DNA of 64,000 nucleotides, taken from JBBQUN01 sp963698395 (GTDB lineage Bacteria > Actinomycetota > Acidimicrobiia > Acidimicrobiales > SZUA-35). The notes under the pieces were generated by a model that saw only the letters and a program-made list of their open reading frames with translations, had not been told where the DNA came from and searched no databases. Position 1 is the first letter of the stretch. Each line of letters starts with the position of its first letter. The stretch covers positions 930,001 through 994,000 of the forward strand of contig CAVOQQ010000008.1 of NCBI GenBank assembly GCA_963698395.1, given 5' to 3'. The position numbers and the translations under genes are program-made. Below, piece after piece: positions 9,329 to 17,844 of this stretch.

Positions 9329-9988
9329 ATGCACCTGTACGACGCCATGAGCACACTGCGGGCGGTTCGCCGCCTGCGTCCCGACCCGATCCCCGACGAC
9401 GTGCTCGAGCGGGTGCTCCAGGCAGGTTGCTGGGCTCCGACCGGCGGAAACCAGCAGCCGTGGCGGGTGATCGTCGTACGAGACGAGGCCACGAAGCAGG
9501 CCCTGGCCGACATCTACCGTCCCGAGTGGGAGCGGTACGCCGAGGGGTTCATCGAACGTATCGAGTCCTCGGGCGTGACCGGCGAGGCGCTCGAGAAATG
9601 GCGCCGCACGGCGAAAGCCGGCGACTACCTCGCCGAGCACCTGGGTGAGGCCCCGGCCATCCTGCTGTTCTGCGCCAATCCGAAGATGATGGCGATCACC
9701 GACGCCAAACTCGATCGGGTGTCGATGGTCGGGGGCGGATCGGTCTATCCGGCCGTTCAGAACGTGATGCTGGCCTGTGTCGAGGAGGGGCTTGGCTGTG
9801 CGCTCACCACACTGCACTGTTTCCGCGAAGACGAGGTGAAGGCGGCCCTCGAGATCCCCGATGGCTGGGCGACCGTGGCCTTGGTCCCGATCGGGTATCC
9901 GGTGGGGAAGGGCCACGGTCCCATCACCCGCCAGCCGCCTTCCGTCCTCGCCTTCGCCGACCGCTTCGGGACGCCTTGGCCCGATTGA
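9329..9988 (+). CDS. Nitroreductase family protein
   Basis: A 219-residue FMN-dependent nitroreductase-fold protein. The N-terminus has the FMN phosphate-binding pattern (STLRAVRRLRPDPIPDD) and QAGCWAPTGGNQQPWRVIVV. The SVYPAVQNVMLACVEEGLGCALTT helix and the C-terminal PIGYP motif are typical. The family reduces nitroaromatics, quinones or enoyl groups with NAD(P)H; the natural substrate is unknown. GAGGA precedes ATG 9329 by about 4 nt, and the gene lies 34 bp after the SDR, probably in one transcript. Confidence 0.85.
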   Translation: MHLYDAMSTLRAVRRLRPDPIPDDVLERVLQAGCWAPTGGNQQPWRVIVVRDEATKQALADIYRPEWERYAEGFIERIESSGVTGEALEKWRRTAKAGDYLAEHLGEAPAILLFCANPKMMAITDAKLDRVSMVGGGSVYPAVQNVMLACVEEGLGCALTTLHCFREDEVKAALEIPDGWATVALVPIGYPVGKGHGPITRQPPSVLAFADRFGTPWPD

Positions 9989-10128
9989 GGCCCGACTCGG
10001 GCAAGGGCCACGCGTTGGGCGGTGGTATCACCGACGAGGGTCTTCGGTCCCTACTGGTCCCGACCAACGCCTCCTAAGGTGTTCGCGGGAATGGCGCGGT
10101 CGTCGCGCCCGGAGAAAGGGTCTTGTTC

Positions 10129-10884
10129 ATGGGTCGATTTTTGGTTGGGCGTCGAGGTCTGATGGGTTCCGGTTTGGTTGCCACGGCGATGGCCGGGGTG
10201 CTCGCGTTCGCACCGGGGGTGGGTGCCGTCGATCTCTCGTTGCCGACCGACACCGTGGTGTACGCGGAACCGGGCACGCTGATCGAACTTGGTCGAGTCC
10301 CCGTCGACACCGACCTCGCGGGACCGCTGTGCACCTGGGAGGCCAGCGTCACGAACCAGAACTCGGCTCACCCCGGCAACGACATCATCGTCCGAAGCGG
10401 CGATTCGGAACTGGTGCTGAGCGAGGTCGAGGCCACCGAGGGCAAGGTGACCACCAACAGTGGTTCGGCCTACCTGGTCGACGAGGTGGTGGTCACCCTT
10501 CGAATGGGGCCAGACGGCGTGTTCAGCGGTGGTCTCGATCTCACGATTCGCTACGACCAGTGCACCACCACGACCACGGCTCCTGCCCCGACCACGGTCC
10601 CCGAGACCACCGTGCCCGAGACCACCGTGCCCGAGACCACCGTTTCGGAACCCACCACCGCTCCCGAGACGCCGACGACCGCGGGCGATCTCGCCCCGCT
10701 GGGACCGACCGTCGTGACGACGACCACCACGGCGCCGACCACCACGACCGTCGACATCGCGCCGGCCGGTCCGGTCCTGCCGGTCACCGGCAGTGATCAC
10801 AGCCAACGCTTGCTGCTGAGCGGCCTCGGTCTGGTGGGCGTGGGTGCCGCCGCGTCGCTCACAACTCGACGAGCAACTCGCTGA
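10129..10884 (+). CDS. Secreted Thr/Pro-rich surface protein with LPxTG-type anchor
   Basis: A 251-residue exported protein. Residues 1-33 are a signal peptide (positively charged start, hydrophobic core, cleavage after G-V-G-A). A small globular domain with two cysteines (about 34-145) follows, then a Thr/Pro linker with TVPET repeats. The C-terminus is a classic sorting signal: LPVTG, a hydrophobic helix (LLLSGLGLVGVGAAASL) and a basic tail TTRRATR. It should be linked to the cell wall by a sortase; none is encoded in the window. ATG 10129 is preferred over TTG 10123 because AAAGGG (10115-10120) sits 8 nt before it. The last 26 bp overlap the convergent RIO kinase gene. Function of the globular domain is not recognised. 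Confidence 0.75.
   Translation: MGRFLVGRRGLMGSGLVATAMAGVLAFAPGVGAVDLSLPTDTVVYAEPGTLIELGRVPVDTDLAGPLCTWEASVTNQNSAHPGNDIIVRSGDSELVLSEVEATEGKVTTNSGSAYLVDEVVVTLRMGPDGVFSGGLDLTIRYDQCTTTTTAPAPTTVPETTVPETTVPETTVSEPTTAPETPTTAGDLAPLGPTVVTTTTTAPTTTTVDIAPAGPVLPVTGSDHSQRLLLSGLGLVGVGAAASLTTRRATR
10594..10653 (+). repeat. 15-bp tandem repeat coding TVPET
   Basis: Four units, of which the second and third are identical (ACCGTGCCCGAGACC); the first and last are degenerate. They encode the TVPET linker between the globular domain and the sorting signal of the surface protein. Confidence 0.85.
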
Positions 10885-11629
10885 AGATTGCTTCGGGGTC
10901 GGCGGCGATGCCTCGGCGCTCGAACCAGCCACAGAGGTTGGTCACGTCTCGGTGCAGGAAGTTCAACCCCTGAGGGTTGGCGGCGATGTCGACGGCCTGA
11001 GGGAAGTCGATGAACCACACCTCGCCGTCCCACCACAGGAGGTTGAACACCGAAAGGTCGCCGTGGGCGAAGCCGGCGTGCACCATCCGGTGCAGGCCGT
11101 CGAGCAACTGCTCGAAGGCCGCAGTGGTCTCGCCGGCATCGAGTCGGGCCCGGCCGAGCTGAGGGGCGGCGCCCTCACGTGTGCCGACGTATTCCATGAT
11201 CAACACATCGTCGGCGAACGACACGGGATAGGGCACCCGGACGCCCGCCGACCAAAGCGTCGCCATCACGTCGGACTCGTGGCCGGTCCAGCGTGACTGC
11301 AGCAGCTTCTTCCCGTGGGCCGACATGGCCTCGACCGCTCGACGGTCGCGGGACTTGCGGAACTGACGCCCCTCTCGATACTCGACGTCGTTGCGGAATG
11401 CCGAGGCACGCTGCACGCCCATGGCTTCGAGTTCGCCCTTGGTCGACACCGAGCGCGGGAGGTACCGCTTCTTGGCGAGCAACACCCGTTGCCCGTCATC
11501 ACCGATTCGTTCGATGACGTCGATCTGGGCTTCTTTGCCGGTGCGAAGGACGCCGAGGTCTTCGTCGGTGAATGGTTCTGACACCAGCCACGATGGCTGG
11601 TGGTGTTGCGATTCTTGTTCGCGAGACAA
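10859..11629 (-). CDS. RIO-type serine/threonine protein kinase
   Basis: A 256-residue atypical kinase of the RIO1 group. Visible elements are the ATP-site lysine region VLLAKKRYLP, the hinge LIMEYVG, the catalytic loop HGDLSVFNLLW (His-Gly-Asp...Asn) and the metal-binding IDFPQAVD, which replaces DFG in this family. Bacterial RIO proteins are of largely unknown function; autophosphorylation and ATPase activity are known for archaeal and eukaryotic ones. The start is TTG 11629, supported by AGGAG 6 nt upstream; no in-frame ATG lies near. Its 3' end overlaps the surface-protein gene in a convergent arrangement. Confidence 0.82.
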   Translation of the reverse strand: MSREQESQHHQPSWLVSEPFTDEDLGVLRTGKEAQIDVIERIGDDGQRVLLAKKRYLPRSVSTKGELEAMGVQRASAFRNDVEYREGRQFRKSRDRRAVEAMSAHGKKLLQSRWTGHESDVMATLWSAGVRVPYPVSFADDVLIMEYVGTREGAAPQLGRARLDAGETTAAFEQLLDGLHRMVHAGFAHGDLSVFNLLWWDGEVWFIDFPQAVDIAANPQGLNFLHRDVTNLCGWFERRGIAADPEAIFSELLVEL

Positions 11630-11686
11630 CGCTCACTCCTGGTTCGGATCCGTTGGGACGAACCGGCAGCGATGCTCTCATTCGAT

Positions 11687-11740
11687 TCAGGTGGAGGCGA
11701 GCACGCGACCGGTGGATGAGATGACTCCGAAGACCGTCAT
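11687..11740 (-). CDS. Possible 17-residue small ORF or leader
   Basis: ATG at 11740 follows a strong GAAGAGGAG ribosome-binding sequence and opens a short frame (MTVFGVISSTGRVLAST) that stops 58 bp before the RIO kinase start. It lies in the 191-bp space between the kinase and the decayed gene at 11821. No homology is recognised. It may be a leader peptide for the kinase gene or a remnant of a longer frame; confidence is low because such ORFs arise by chance. Confidence 0.2.
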   Translation of the reverse strand: MTVFGVISSTGRVLAST

Positions 11741-11820
11741 GTGCTTCTCCTCTTCGTAGGGCCCTTTTGGCATGACCGCCCGCTGGGAACGATCGTGCAG
11801 GCGCTGGCGTGGAACCGACC

Positions 11821-12136
11821 TTACGTCGATTGGTCGGCGCCGTCGATCGATTTACTGGCGGCACCGATCGACCGATCGGTGACGACGGTGCGGGTGAAGA
11901 CGAACTCGCATCCCGGTCTCGGCGAGCACTCGATCCGCCGCCAACGGACCCGGCGCCTGGAGCAGCATCCATCCATCTCGCAGGGCATCGACACCGTTGG
12001 CATACGGGGGCGTGGATTCCGGAAGGAGGGGGCCCGTACCGTCGGTGCCGTCGTAGAACGCCCAGCCACTGACCGTGGTGTCGAGTGCGGCGGCACCGAG
12101 CCACAGGTGGAGCACCTGCTGTCGTTCGCCTGCCAT
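11821..12136 (-). pseudogene. Short unrecognised gene downstream of PhyH remnant (frameshifted)
   Basis: ATG 12136 begins just after the stop of the phytanoyl-CoA dioxygenase remnant. The frame reads MAGERQQVLHLWLGAAALDT, SGWAFYDGTD and DGWMLLQAPGPLAADRVLAETG, then breaks in the CCC run at 11912-11914. In the next frame it continues as C-E-F-V-F-T-R-T-V-V and ends at 11821. Removing one base gives about 104 residues, a coherent small protein with no transmembrane segment. I do not recognise the family. Its position directly behind the dioxygenase suggests they once worked together. Confidence 0.5.
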
Positions 12137-12137
12137 G

Positions 12138-13053
12138 TCAGAGAACCTCGGCCCGGCGCTCGGTCCGGCGCAGGTAGTAGTCGACGTCGAACGTGTGGTC
12201 GCCGGTGAGCTAGCGCCACAGTCGGGCGCGCTCGGTCGATCTCGCAACCGCGCCTCGTCGGTGCTCATCCACGCCGGTGTGCGACGGAGCCGGGCGGCGA
12301 CAGAATCGAGACGACTCTTGGCGAAGACGTGATCGGTGGCGTCGTTCTGCACCGAATCGAAGTCGTCGAGGTTCCAGAGCCGCTGCTGGCCGCCGGCCGG
12401 GCCGAGTCGGATCTTGTACATCCAGCGGTCGGTGTCGCTCGGGATTGTCCTGCCCGGCGTGCCAGAGACCGTGGTGGAACACGAGCACGGTGCCGGCCGG
12501 CCCGCTGTAGAACTCCTCGCCGACCAGGTGCTGATAGCGAGCCGTGCTCGCCGACGGTGCCCGACGCAGGTGCGAACCCGGCACGAAGCGGGTGCCGCCA
12601 CCACCGGGCGCAACGGCGTGGGGGAAGTAGAAGAGCTGGATGTCGAAGTCGGGGGTCGGGGTGTCGACGATGGCGTCGGCATGCAGATGCTGCCGATTGC
12701 GAGTGCCCACCCCGAAGATGATGAACGAAGTCGTGATCGAAGATCGGGTTCTCGCCGACCAGCGAGTGGATGATGCCCTGGATCTGGGGGAGGCGCAGGT
12801 ACGAGCCGAGTCCGGCGTGTTCGTGTAGCAGCGCGACAACGGATCGAGCGTGTCGGGGAGGGTCGACACGAGGTCGGCGCTGTGTGGATCGCCGATCACC
12901 GAAGTTGGCGAACTTCGCTCGTTCGATGCAGGGGAGTTCGGCCAAGGACCGCCCGTTGATGTCGTCGGGAACGATCGCGTCGAAACGGAGGTACCCGTTG
13001 GCGACGAACTCGGCGACTTCGAGGGTGGTGAGCCGATGGTCAGTGGCCGGCAT
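12138..13053 (-). pseudogene. Phytanoyl-CoA dioxygenase family gene, heavily damaged
   Basis: Pieces of one PhyH protein appear in order but in changing frames. From ATG 13053: VAEFVANGYLRFDAIVPDD; DPHSADLVSTLPDTLDPL; LGSYLRLPQIQGIIHSLVGE; then the iron-binding H-A-D with FDIQLFYFPHAVAPGGGGT; HHGLWHAGQDN (distal His); RWMYKIRLGPAGGQQRLW; and LTGDHTFDVDYYLRRTERR. Frame changes fall near 12896, 12840, 12716, 12440 and 12235, and a TAG at 12210-12212 interrupts the last piece. The intact relative would be about 300 residues, an Fe(II)/2-oxoglutarate oxygenase. Five frameshifts plus a nonsense codon in 0.9 kb far exceed the damage elsewhere in the window. Confidence 0.75.
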
Positions 13054-13063
13054 CGGGGTGCTT

Positions 13064-14621
13064 TCATTCGGTCTTCGGCTTTCGCCTGGTCTTCGCCGCC
13101 GACCGACGAGGAGGTTCGCAGCGGGATCTCTCGGAGGGCAAGGGCCATGGCGAGCACGACGGCCATCAGGGGGATGGCGACGACGAACATGCCCGAGACC
13201 GAGTCGCTGACGGCCTCGATGACCGCATCGCGGAGATCGACGGGGAAGTCACGAACGATCTTGGGGGTCTTGATGAGCTCTTGGACGCCGCCGAGGTCGT
13301 CGAGCCGATCTGCGCCGAGACGGATGGTCAGTTCGCTGGTGAGTTTCGAGGTGAAGAAGGCCCCGGCGATCGCGGCGCCGAAAGCGCCGCCCATGCTGCG
13401 AAAGAAGTTCGAGGTCGAGGTGGCGATCCCGAGGTCTTCGATCGGCGCAGCGTTCTGCACCGCCAGGGTGAGGTTGGGGAAGATGAGACCGAGGCCCATA
13501 CCGAGGGCGAAGAGCAGTGGCGCGAGGTCGAGGGCGCCGGTGTCGGGGGAGATGCGCGTGAGGCCGTACATCGCCGCAATGGTCAGGATGGGTCCGCTGA
13601 CCATGGCCCACTTGTAGCGACCGGTCCTGGACACCAGGAGTCCGCTGACCGCAGCGACGACGCTGACGCCGACCGACTGCGGCGTGACCATCAGACCGCT
13701 CCGGGTTGCCGACGCACCGGTGGAGACCTGGAGGAAGAGCGGCAGGAACGTGGTGACCGACAGCAGTGCTCCCATGAGGATGAAGCCCATGCCGAAGACC
13801 AGGACGACGGTGCGATCGGTGAAGAGACGGAGCGGGATGATCGGTTCCACGGCTCGTGCCTCCTGGAAGAGGAAGATGACGCTGGCGCCGACCCCGATCA
13901 CCAGGGTGGTGAGCAGCTGCCACGACGACCAGCCGTAGGTGTCACCACCCCACACCGGCACGAGGATCAGACCGGTCGAAGCAATGACGAGGAGGACGAT
14001 GCCCATCCAATCGATCGGCCGCTGACGCGTGGCGAACGGCAGACGAAGGCCACGGTTGGTGATGACCAGCGCAGCAGCGGAGATCGGCACCACCGCCCAG
14101 AACACCCAGCGCCAGCCAGGCCCGTCGACGAGAAGGCCGCCCCAGAGTGGTCCGGTGAGGGCCGAGATCGTGAACACACCGGTGAACATCCCGATGTAGC
14201 GGCCGCGCTGGCGGGGCGACACCACGTCGCCGACGATCACGAACGCCAGTGACATCAGTCCACCGCCACCCATGCCCTGGATGGCCCGAGCGCCGACGAG
14301 TTGGGTCATCGACTGAGCGAGGGCACAGAGAATCGAACCGATCATGAAGATGGAGATCGACGTCTGGTAGACGATTCGCCGGCCGAAGAGGTCGGACATC
14401 TTGCCGTAGAGCGGGGTGACGATGGTGGAGGTCAGGAGGTAGGCCGACACGACCCACGCGATCTGGTTGGCGCCGCCGAGTTCGCCAGCAAGGGTCGGCA
14501 GCGCGGTCGCCACGACGCTCTGTTCGGTCGACGAGAGGAAGAGGCCGACCATGAGCCCGCCCATCAGCCATCGAAGCTGATCTCGGGTGAGCCCGGTGGG
14601 CGAGGAGGCGGTGATCGTCAC
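13064..14621 (-). CDS. DHA2-type MFS drug exporter (14 TM), 3' end disturbed
   Basis: About 515 residues. GTG 14621 opens with MTITASSPTGLTRDQLRW; the MFS signature between TM2 and TM3 (GKMSDLFGRRIVYQ) and antiporter motif C (TGPLWGGLLVDGPGWRW) mark the EmrB/QacA 14-helix branch. Such proteins export drugs or lipophilic compounds with proton antiport. The frame runs past the expected end (ALREIPLRTSSSV) straight into the PhyH remnant without a stop. One extra base near 13070-13110 would restore an ending at TGA 13066-13064, ten bp before the PhyH start, so this boundary is inferred. The gene is probably in one operon with the PhyH remnant. Confidence 0.82.
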
Positions 14622-14702
14622 GCGCTCACCATGCCCCAGGCCGAAGGTCACGGGCAAACGAACGGACTGCCGCTTCGTCGGTCTGCTGTGGCAGGCTTTG
14701 GC

Positions 14703-15791
14703 GTGCGATCGACCAGGACCATCCACGTCATCAGCTGCCACGCCGAGGGCGAGGTGGGCGACGTCATCGTCGGCGGTGTCGCTCCGCCTCCGGGTGACAC
14801 GCTGTGGGCCCAGTCTCGCCACCTCGCCGAGGACGACGCGCTGCGGCAGTTCGTCCTCAACGAGCCTCGCGGCGGGGTGTTCCGTCATGTCAACCTGCTC
14901 GTTCCCCCGGTCGATCCACGGGCGTCGCATGGCTTCATCATCATGGAACCCGAGCACACCCCGCCCATGTCGGGCTCGAACTCGATCTGTGTCGCCACCG
15001 TCCTGCTGGATTCGGGCATCGTCGAGATGGTCGAACCCGTGACCACGATGACCCTCGAGGCACCAGGTGGACTGGTCGAAGTCAGCGCCGAATGTCGTGG
15101 CGGCAAGGCCGAGCGCATCACGATCACCAACGTGGCGTCCTTCGTCGGTGCACTCGACGCCACGATCGAGGTCGAAGGCCTCGGGGCCCTGCGAGTCGAC
15201 ACGGCGTTCGGGGGCGACAGCTTCGTCATGGTCGACGCCGACGACCTCGGGTTGGCGCTCCAGCCCGACGAAGCTGCCGATCTGGCCTCCATCGGGGCGC
15301 AGATCACCGCGGCAGCCAACGAACAGCTCGCGTTCCGACATCCGACCAATCCCGACTGGCGTCACTTCTCCTTCTGTCAGGTCGCCGGTCGGCTCTCGGT
15401 CGTTGGTGCACCGGCGGACGCCGTTTCGGCGACCGAGGGTCAGATGATGGCCATGCGGAATGCGGTGGTGATCGATCCCGGCAAACTGGACCGTTCCCCG
15501 ACCGGCACCGGCGTCTCCGCCCGAATGGCGCTGTTGCGGGCCCAGGGGCGCATGGCCGTCGGTGACCGACTCACGATGACCTCGGTGATCGACTCCACGT
15601 TCACCGGGCAGATCGTCGCCGACACCGAACTGGTTGCCACCGACGGGCACCGCACCCCGGCGATCGTTTCGACGATCAGTGGGCGGGCCTGGATCACAGG
15701 CATCCACCAGCACCTTCTCGATCCCGACGATCCGTGGCCTTCGGGGTACCGGTTGTCCGACACCTGGCCCGGGCATCGGGGGACACGATGA
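14703..15791 (+). CDS. Proline racemase-family enzyme, probable trans-3-hydroxyproline dehydratase
   Basis: A 362-residue member of the proline racemase superfamily (proline racemase, 4-hydroxyproline 2-epimerase, trans-3-hydroxy-L-proline dehydratase). GTG 14703 gives the standard N-terminus STRTIHVISCHAEGEVGDV. The two catalytic positions are not the racemase Cys pair. The first motif is PPMSGSNSICVAT with Ser at residue 90, and the second is DRSPTGTG with Thr at 267. Thr at the second site points to a dehydratase rather than an epimerase or racemase; the Ser/Thr pair leaves no catalytic cysteine at either site. It is coupled by ATGA to a DMT permease that may import the substrate or export a product. 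Confidence 0.83.
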   Translation: MRSTRTIHVISCHAEGEVGDVIVGGVAPPPGDTLWAQSRHLAEDDALRQFVLNEPRGGVFRHVNLLVPPVDPRASHGFIIMEPEHTPPMSGSNSICVATVLLDSGIVEMVEPVTTMTLEAPGGLVEVSAECRGGKAERITITNVASFVGALDATIEVEGLGALRVDTAFGGDSFVMVDADDLGLALQPDEAADLASIGAQITAAANEQLAFRHPTNPDWRHFSFCQVAGRLSVVGAPADAVSATEGQMMAMRNAVVIDPGKLDRSPTGTGVSARMALLRAQGRMAVGDRLTMTSVIDSTFTGQIVADTELVATDGHRTPAIVSTISGRAWITGIHQHLLDPDDPWPSGYRLSDTWPGHRGTR

Positions 15792-16711
15792 CCGACACGC
15801 TGGTCGCCACCGAGGCGTCGGACGAAGGCACCACGCGGGGGCTCATCGGTGCCGGCCTGGCGGTGACCGCTTGGGGATCGGCCACCGTGATCACCAAGGC
15901 GATGGACATGGGCGGTCTGGCCATCGCCGTCTATCGCTTCGGGCTCTACTTCATGATGCTGGTGACCTGGATGGCGTACCGCAAGGTGCCGTTCACGATC
16001 GACGTCGTTCGTCGATCGATGCTGGGCGGCCTGGCGCTCGGACTCGATGTCGCCCTCTTCTTCTCGGCCGTGAAACTGACGACCGTGGTGAACGCCACCA
16101 TCATCGGCTCGCTCCAGCCCATTCTCGTCGGGGTCGTCGCCGCCCGGTTCTTCGGCGAGAAGATCAAGATCTCCGACGCGGTGTGGTCGATGGTTGCGCT
16201 CGGTGGCGTGGTGGCGGTCGTGTTCTCCTCGTCGAGCACCGCCGAGTCGAGCCTCACCGGCGATCTGCTCGCACTGGGGGCGCTCGGGGCGTGGAGCGCC
16301 TACTTCATCGCCTCGAAGCAATCCAAGACGTCGATGACCCCGAACGAGTTCACCGCCGGCACTGCGTTCTGGGCCTTCGTCATCAATCTTCCCCTGGCGC
16401 TCGCCTTCGGTCAGGATCTCACCCGTCCGTCCAACGAGGATCTGGTGTTGGTGGTGGTCCTGGCGATCGTCGCCGGCATCGTCGGGCACAGCCTCATGAA
16501 CTGGTCGTTGGTCCGGATCCCGCTCTGGGTCGGCTCGACCTTCACCCTCCTCATTCCCGTCGCCTCGTCGCTGCTGGCCTGGTTGCTGCTCGATGAATCG
16601 CTGAGTTGGGGCCAGGGCGTCGGCATGGCGGTGGTGATCGGCGCACTTGCTGCCATCGTGGTCGGCCAGAACCGCCGAAAGCACCGAATCGACGAAAGCC
16701 CAGAACCGTGA
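15788..16711 (+). CDS. EamA/DMT-family permease
   Basis: A 307-residue inner-membrane protein with ten predicted helices arranged as two EamA repeats. The first begins GLIGAGLAVTAWGSATVITK and contains SAVKLTTVVNATIIGSLQPI; the second has the matching GIVGHSLMNWSLVRIPLWVG and ASSLLAWLLLDE. Members move amino acids, nucleosides or other small metabolites. The ATG overlaps the stop of the proline racemase-family gene (ATGA), which suggests transport linked to hydroxyproline-type metabolism, but that is inference from context. Confidence 0.86.
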   Translation: MTDTLVATEASDEGTTRGLIGAGLAVTAWGSATVITKAMDMGGLAIAVYRFGLYFMMLVTWMAYRKVPFTIDVVRRSMLGGLALGLDVALFFSAVKLTTVVNATIIGSLQPILVGVVAARFFGEKIKISDAVWSMVALGGVVAVVFSSSSTAESSLTGDLLALGALGAWSAYFIASKQSKTSMTPNEFTAGTAFWAFVINLPLALAFGQDLTRPSNEDLVLVVVLAIVAGIVGHSLMNWSLVRIPLWVGSTFTLLIPVASSLLAWLLLDESLSWGQGVGMAVVIGALAAIVVGQNRRKHRIDESPEP

Positions 16712-16727
16712 GCGAGGCCGAAGACCG

Positions 16728-17811
16728 ATGACCGAGATCACCATCCCGCTGCCCGACGACTGGCACGTCCACCTGCGAGACGACGACATGCTCGCCTCGG
16801 TCGTCGCCTACAGCGCCCGGCGCTACCGCTATGCGATGGTGATGCCGAACCTGCGACCGCCGCTCACCTCCCTCGACCAGGTCGCAGCGCTACCACCGGT
16901 CGATCATGGCGCAGGTGCCCGACGACGCCCCCGACTTTCGGCCACTGCTCACGTTCTTCGCCTCGGCCGACCTCGATCCTGAAGACATCCGGCGCGGGCA
17001 CGAGGCCGGAATCGTGAAGGGCGTCAAGTTCTACCCGGCAGGAGCAACGACCAACGCCGACCAGGCCGAGGGCGGCCTCGCCTCCTTCGATCGTCTCTAC
17101 GACGTGCTCGAAGAGCTCGGCATGCGTCTCCTCGTGCACGCCGAGTCGACCCGACCTGATGTCGACGTGTTCGATCGTGAAGCGGCGTTCCTCGATGACG
17201 AGCTGCTGCCGTTGGTCGAACGGCGCCCCGGCCTGTTGGTGACGCTCGAACACGTCTCGACCGCAGCCGGCGTCGACTTCGTCAACGCCAACACCAACGT
17301 CGCGGCCACGGTCACCCCCCACCATCTCGGGCGGGATCGAGGTGACCTGCTGGCCGACGGACTTCGTCCCGACCTCTACTGCAAGCCGATCATCAACTCA
17401 CCGACCGACCGGGCAGCCCTCGTTGCCGCGGTGACCAGCGCCTCGACCGACTTCGTGTTCGGCACCGACTCGGCGCCGCACCCCACCACGGCGAAGTACG
17501 GTCCGAAGGCGGCGGCCGGCGTGTTCAACGCTCCCTATGGCATCGAGGTGGTGGCCGAGGTGTTCCACCAGGCGAGGGCACTCGACCGCCTGGCGAACTT
17601 CGTTTCCACCAATGGCTGTGCCCTCTACGGCGTCGAGCCGCCGAGCCACGAGCTTCGTTTGACCCGCACGAGCGACACCCGGGTCGACGGCACAGTCGGC
17701 GGCCCTGCCGACGAGCCGATCGACCGTCTGCAGACCGCCGGTGGTGACGAGGTCGTGTTCTTCGGCGTCGAGGAAGCGGCCCGCTGGCGACACGAGCTCA
17801 TCGAGCGATGA
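16728..17811 (+). CDS. pyrC: Dihydroorotase (frameshifted)
   Basis: E. coli-type (class II) dihydroorotase, which closes carbamoyl-aspartate to dihydroorotate in pyrimidine synthesis. Metal ligands are visible: WHVHLRD near the N-terminus, the carboxylated lysine in KGVKFYPAGATTN, LVHAES, LEHVST, VTPHHL and GTDSAPH. The frame breaks at about C16890: D-Q-V-A-A before it and Y-H-R-S-I-M-A-Q-V after it join cleanly when one base is removed, and the length is 3n+1 (about 360 residues). The gene is essential for de novo pyrimidine synthesis unless duplicated, which argues that the break is a sequence error. It starts 16 bp after the DMT permease. Confidence 0.87.
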
Positions 17812-17844
17812 TCGCCGATGATCCCCACCGGTCGACGCCTTCGG

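Noticed and set aside
9975..10000. Terminator after the nitroreductase gene
   Set aside because: The CCCGA/TCGGG stem has a loop too small to form and no T run.
12210..15776. One giant minus-strand protein covering MFS, PhyH pieces and the region antisense to the racemase gene
   Set aside because: The frame is open only because the MFS stop is lost; it mixes a real MFS with out-of-frame PhyH and antisense sequence.
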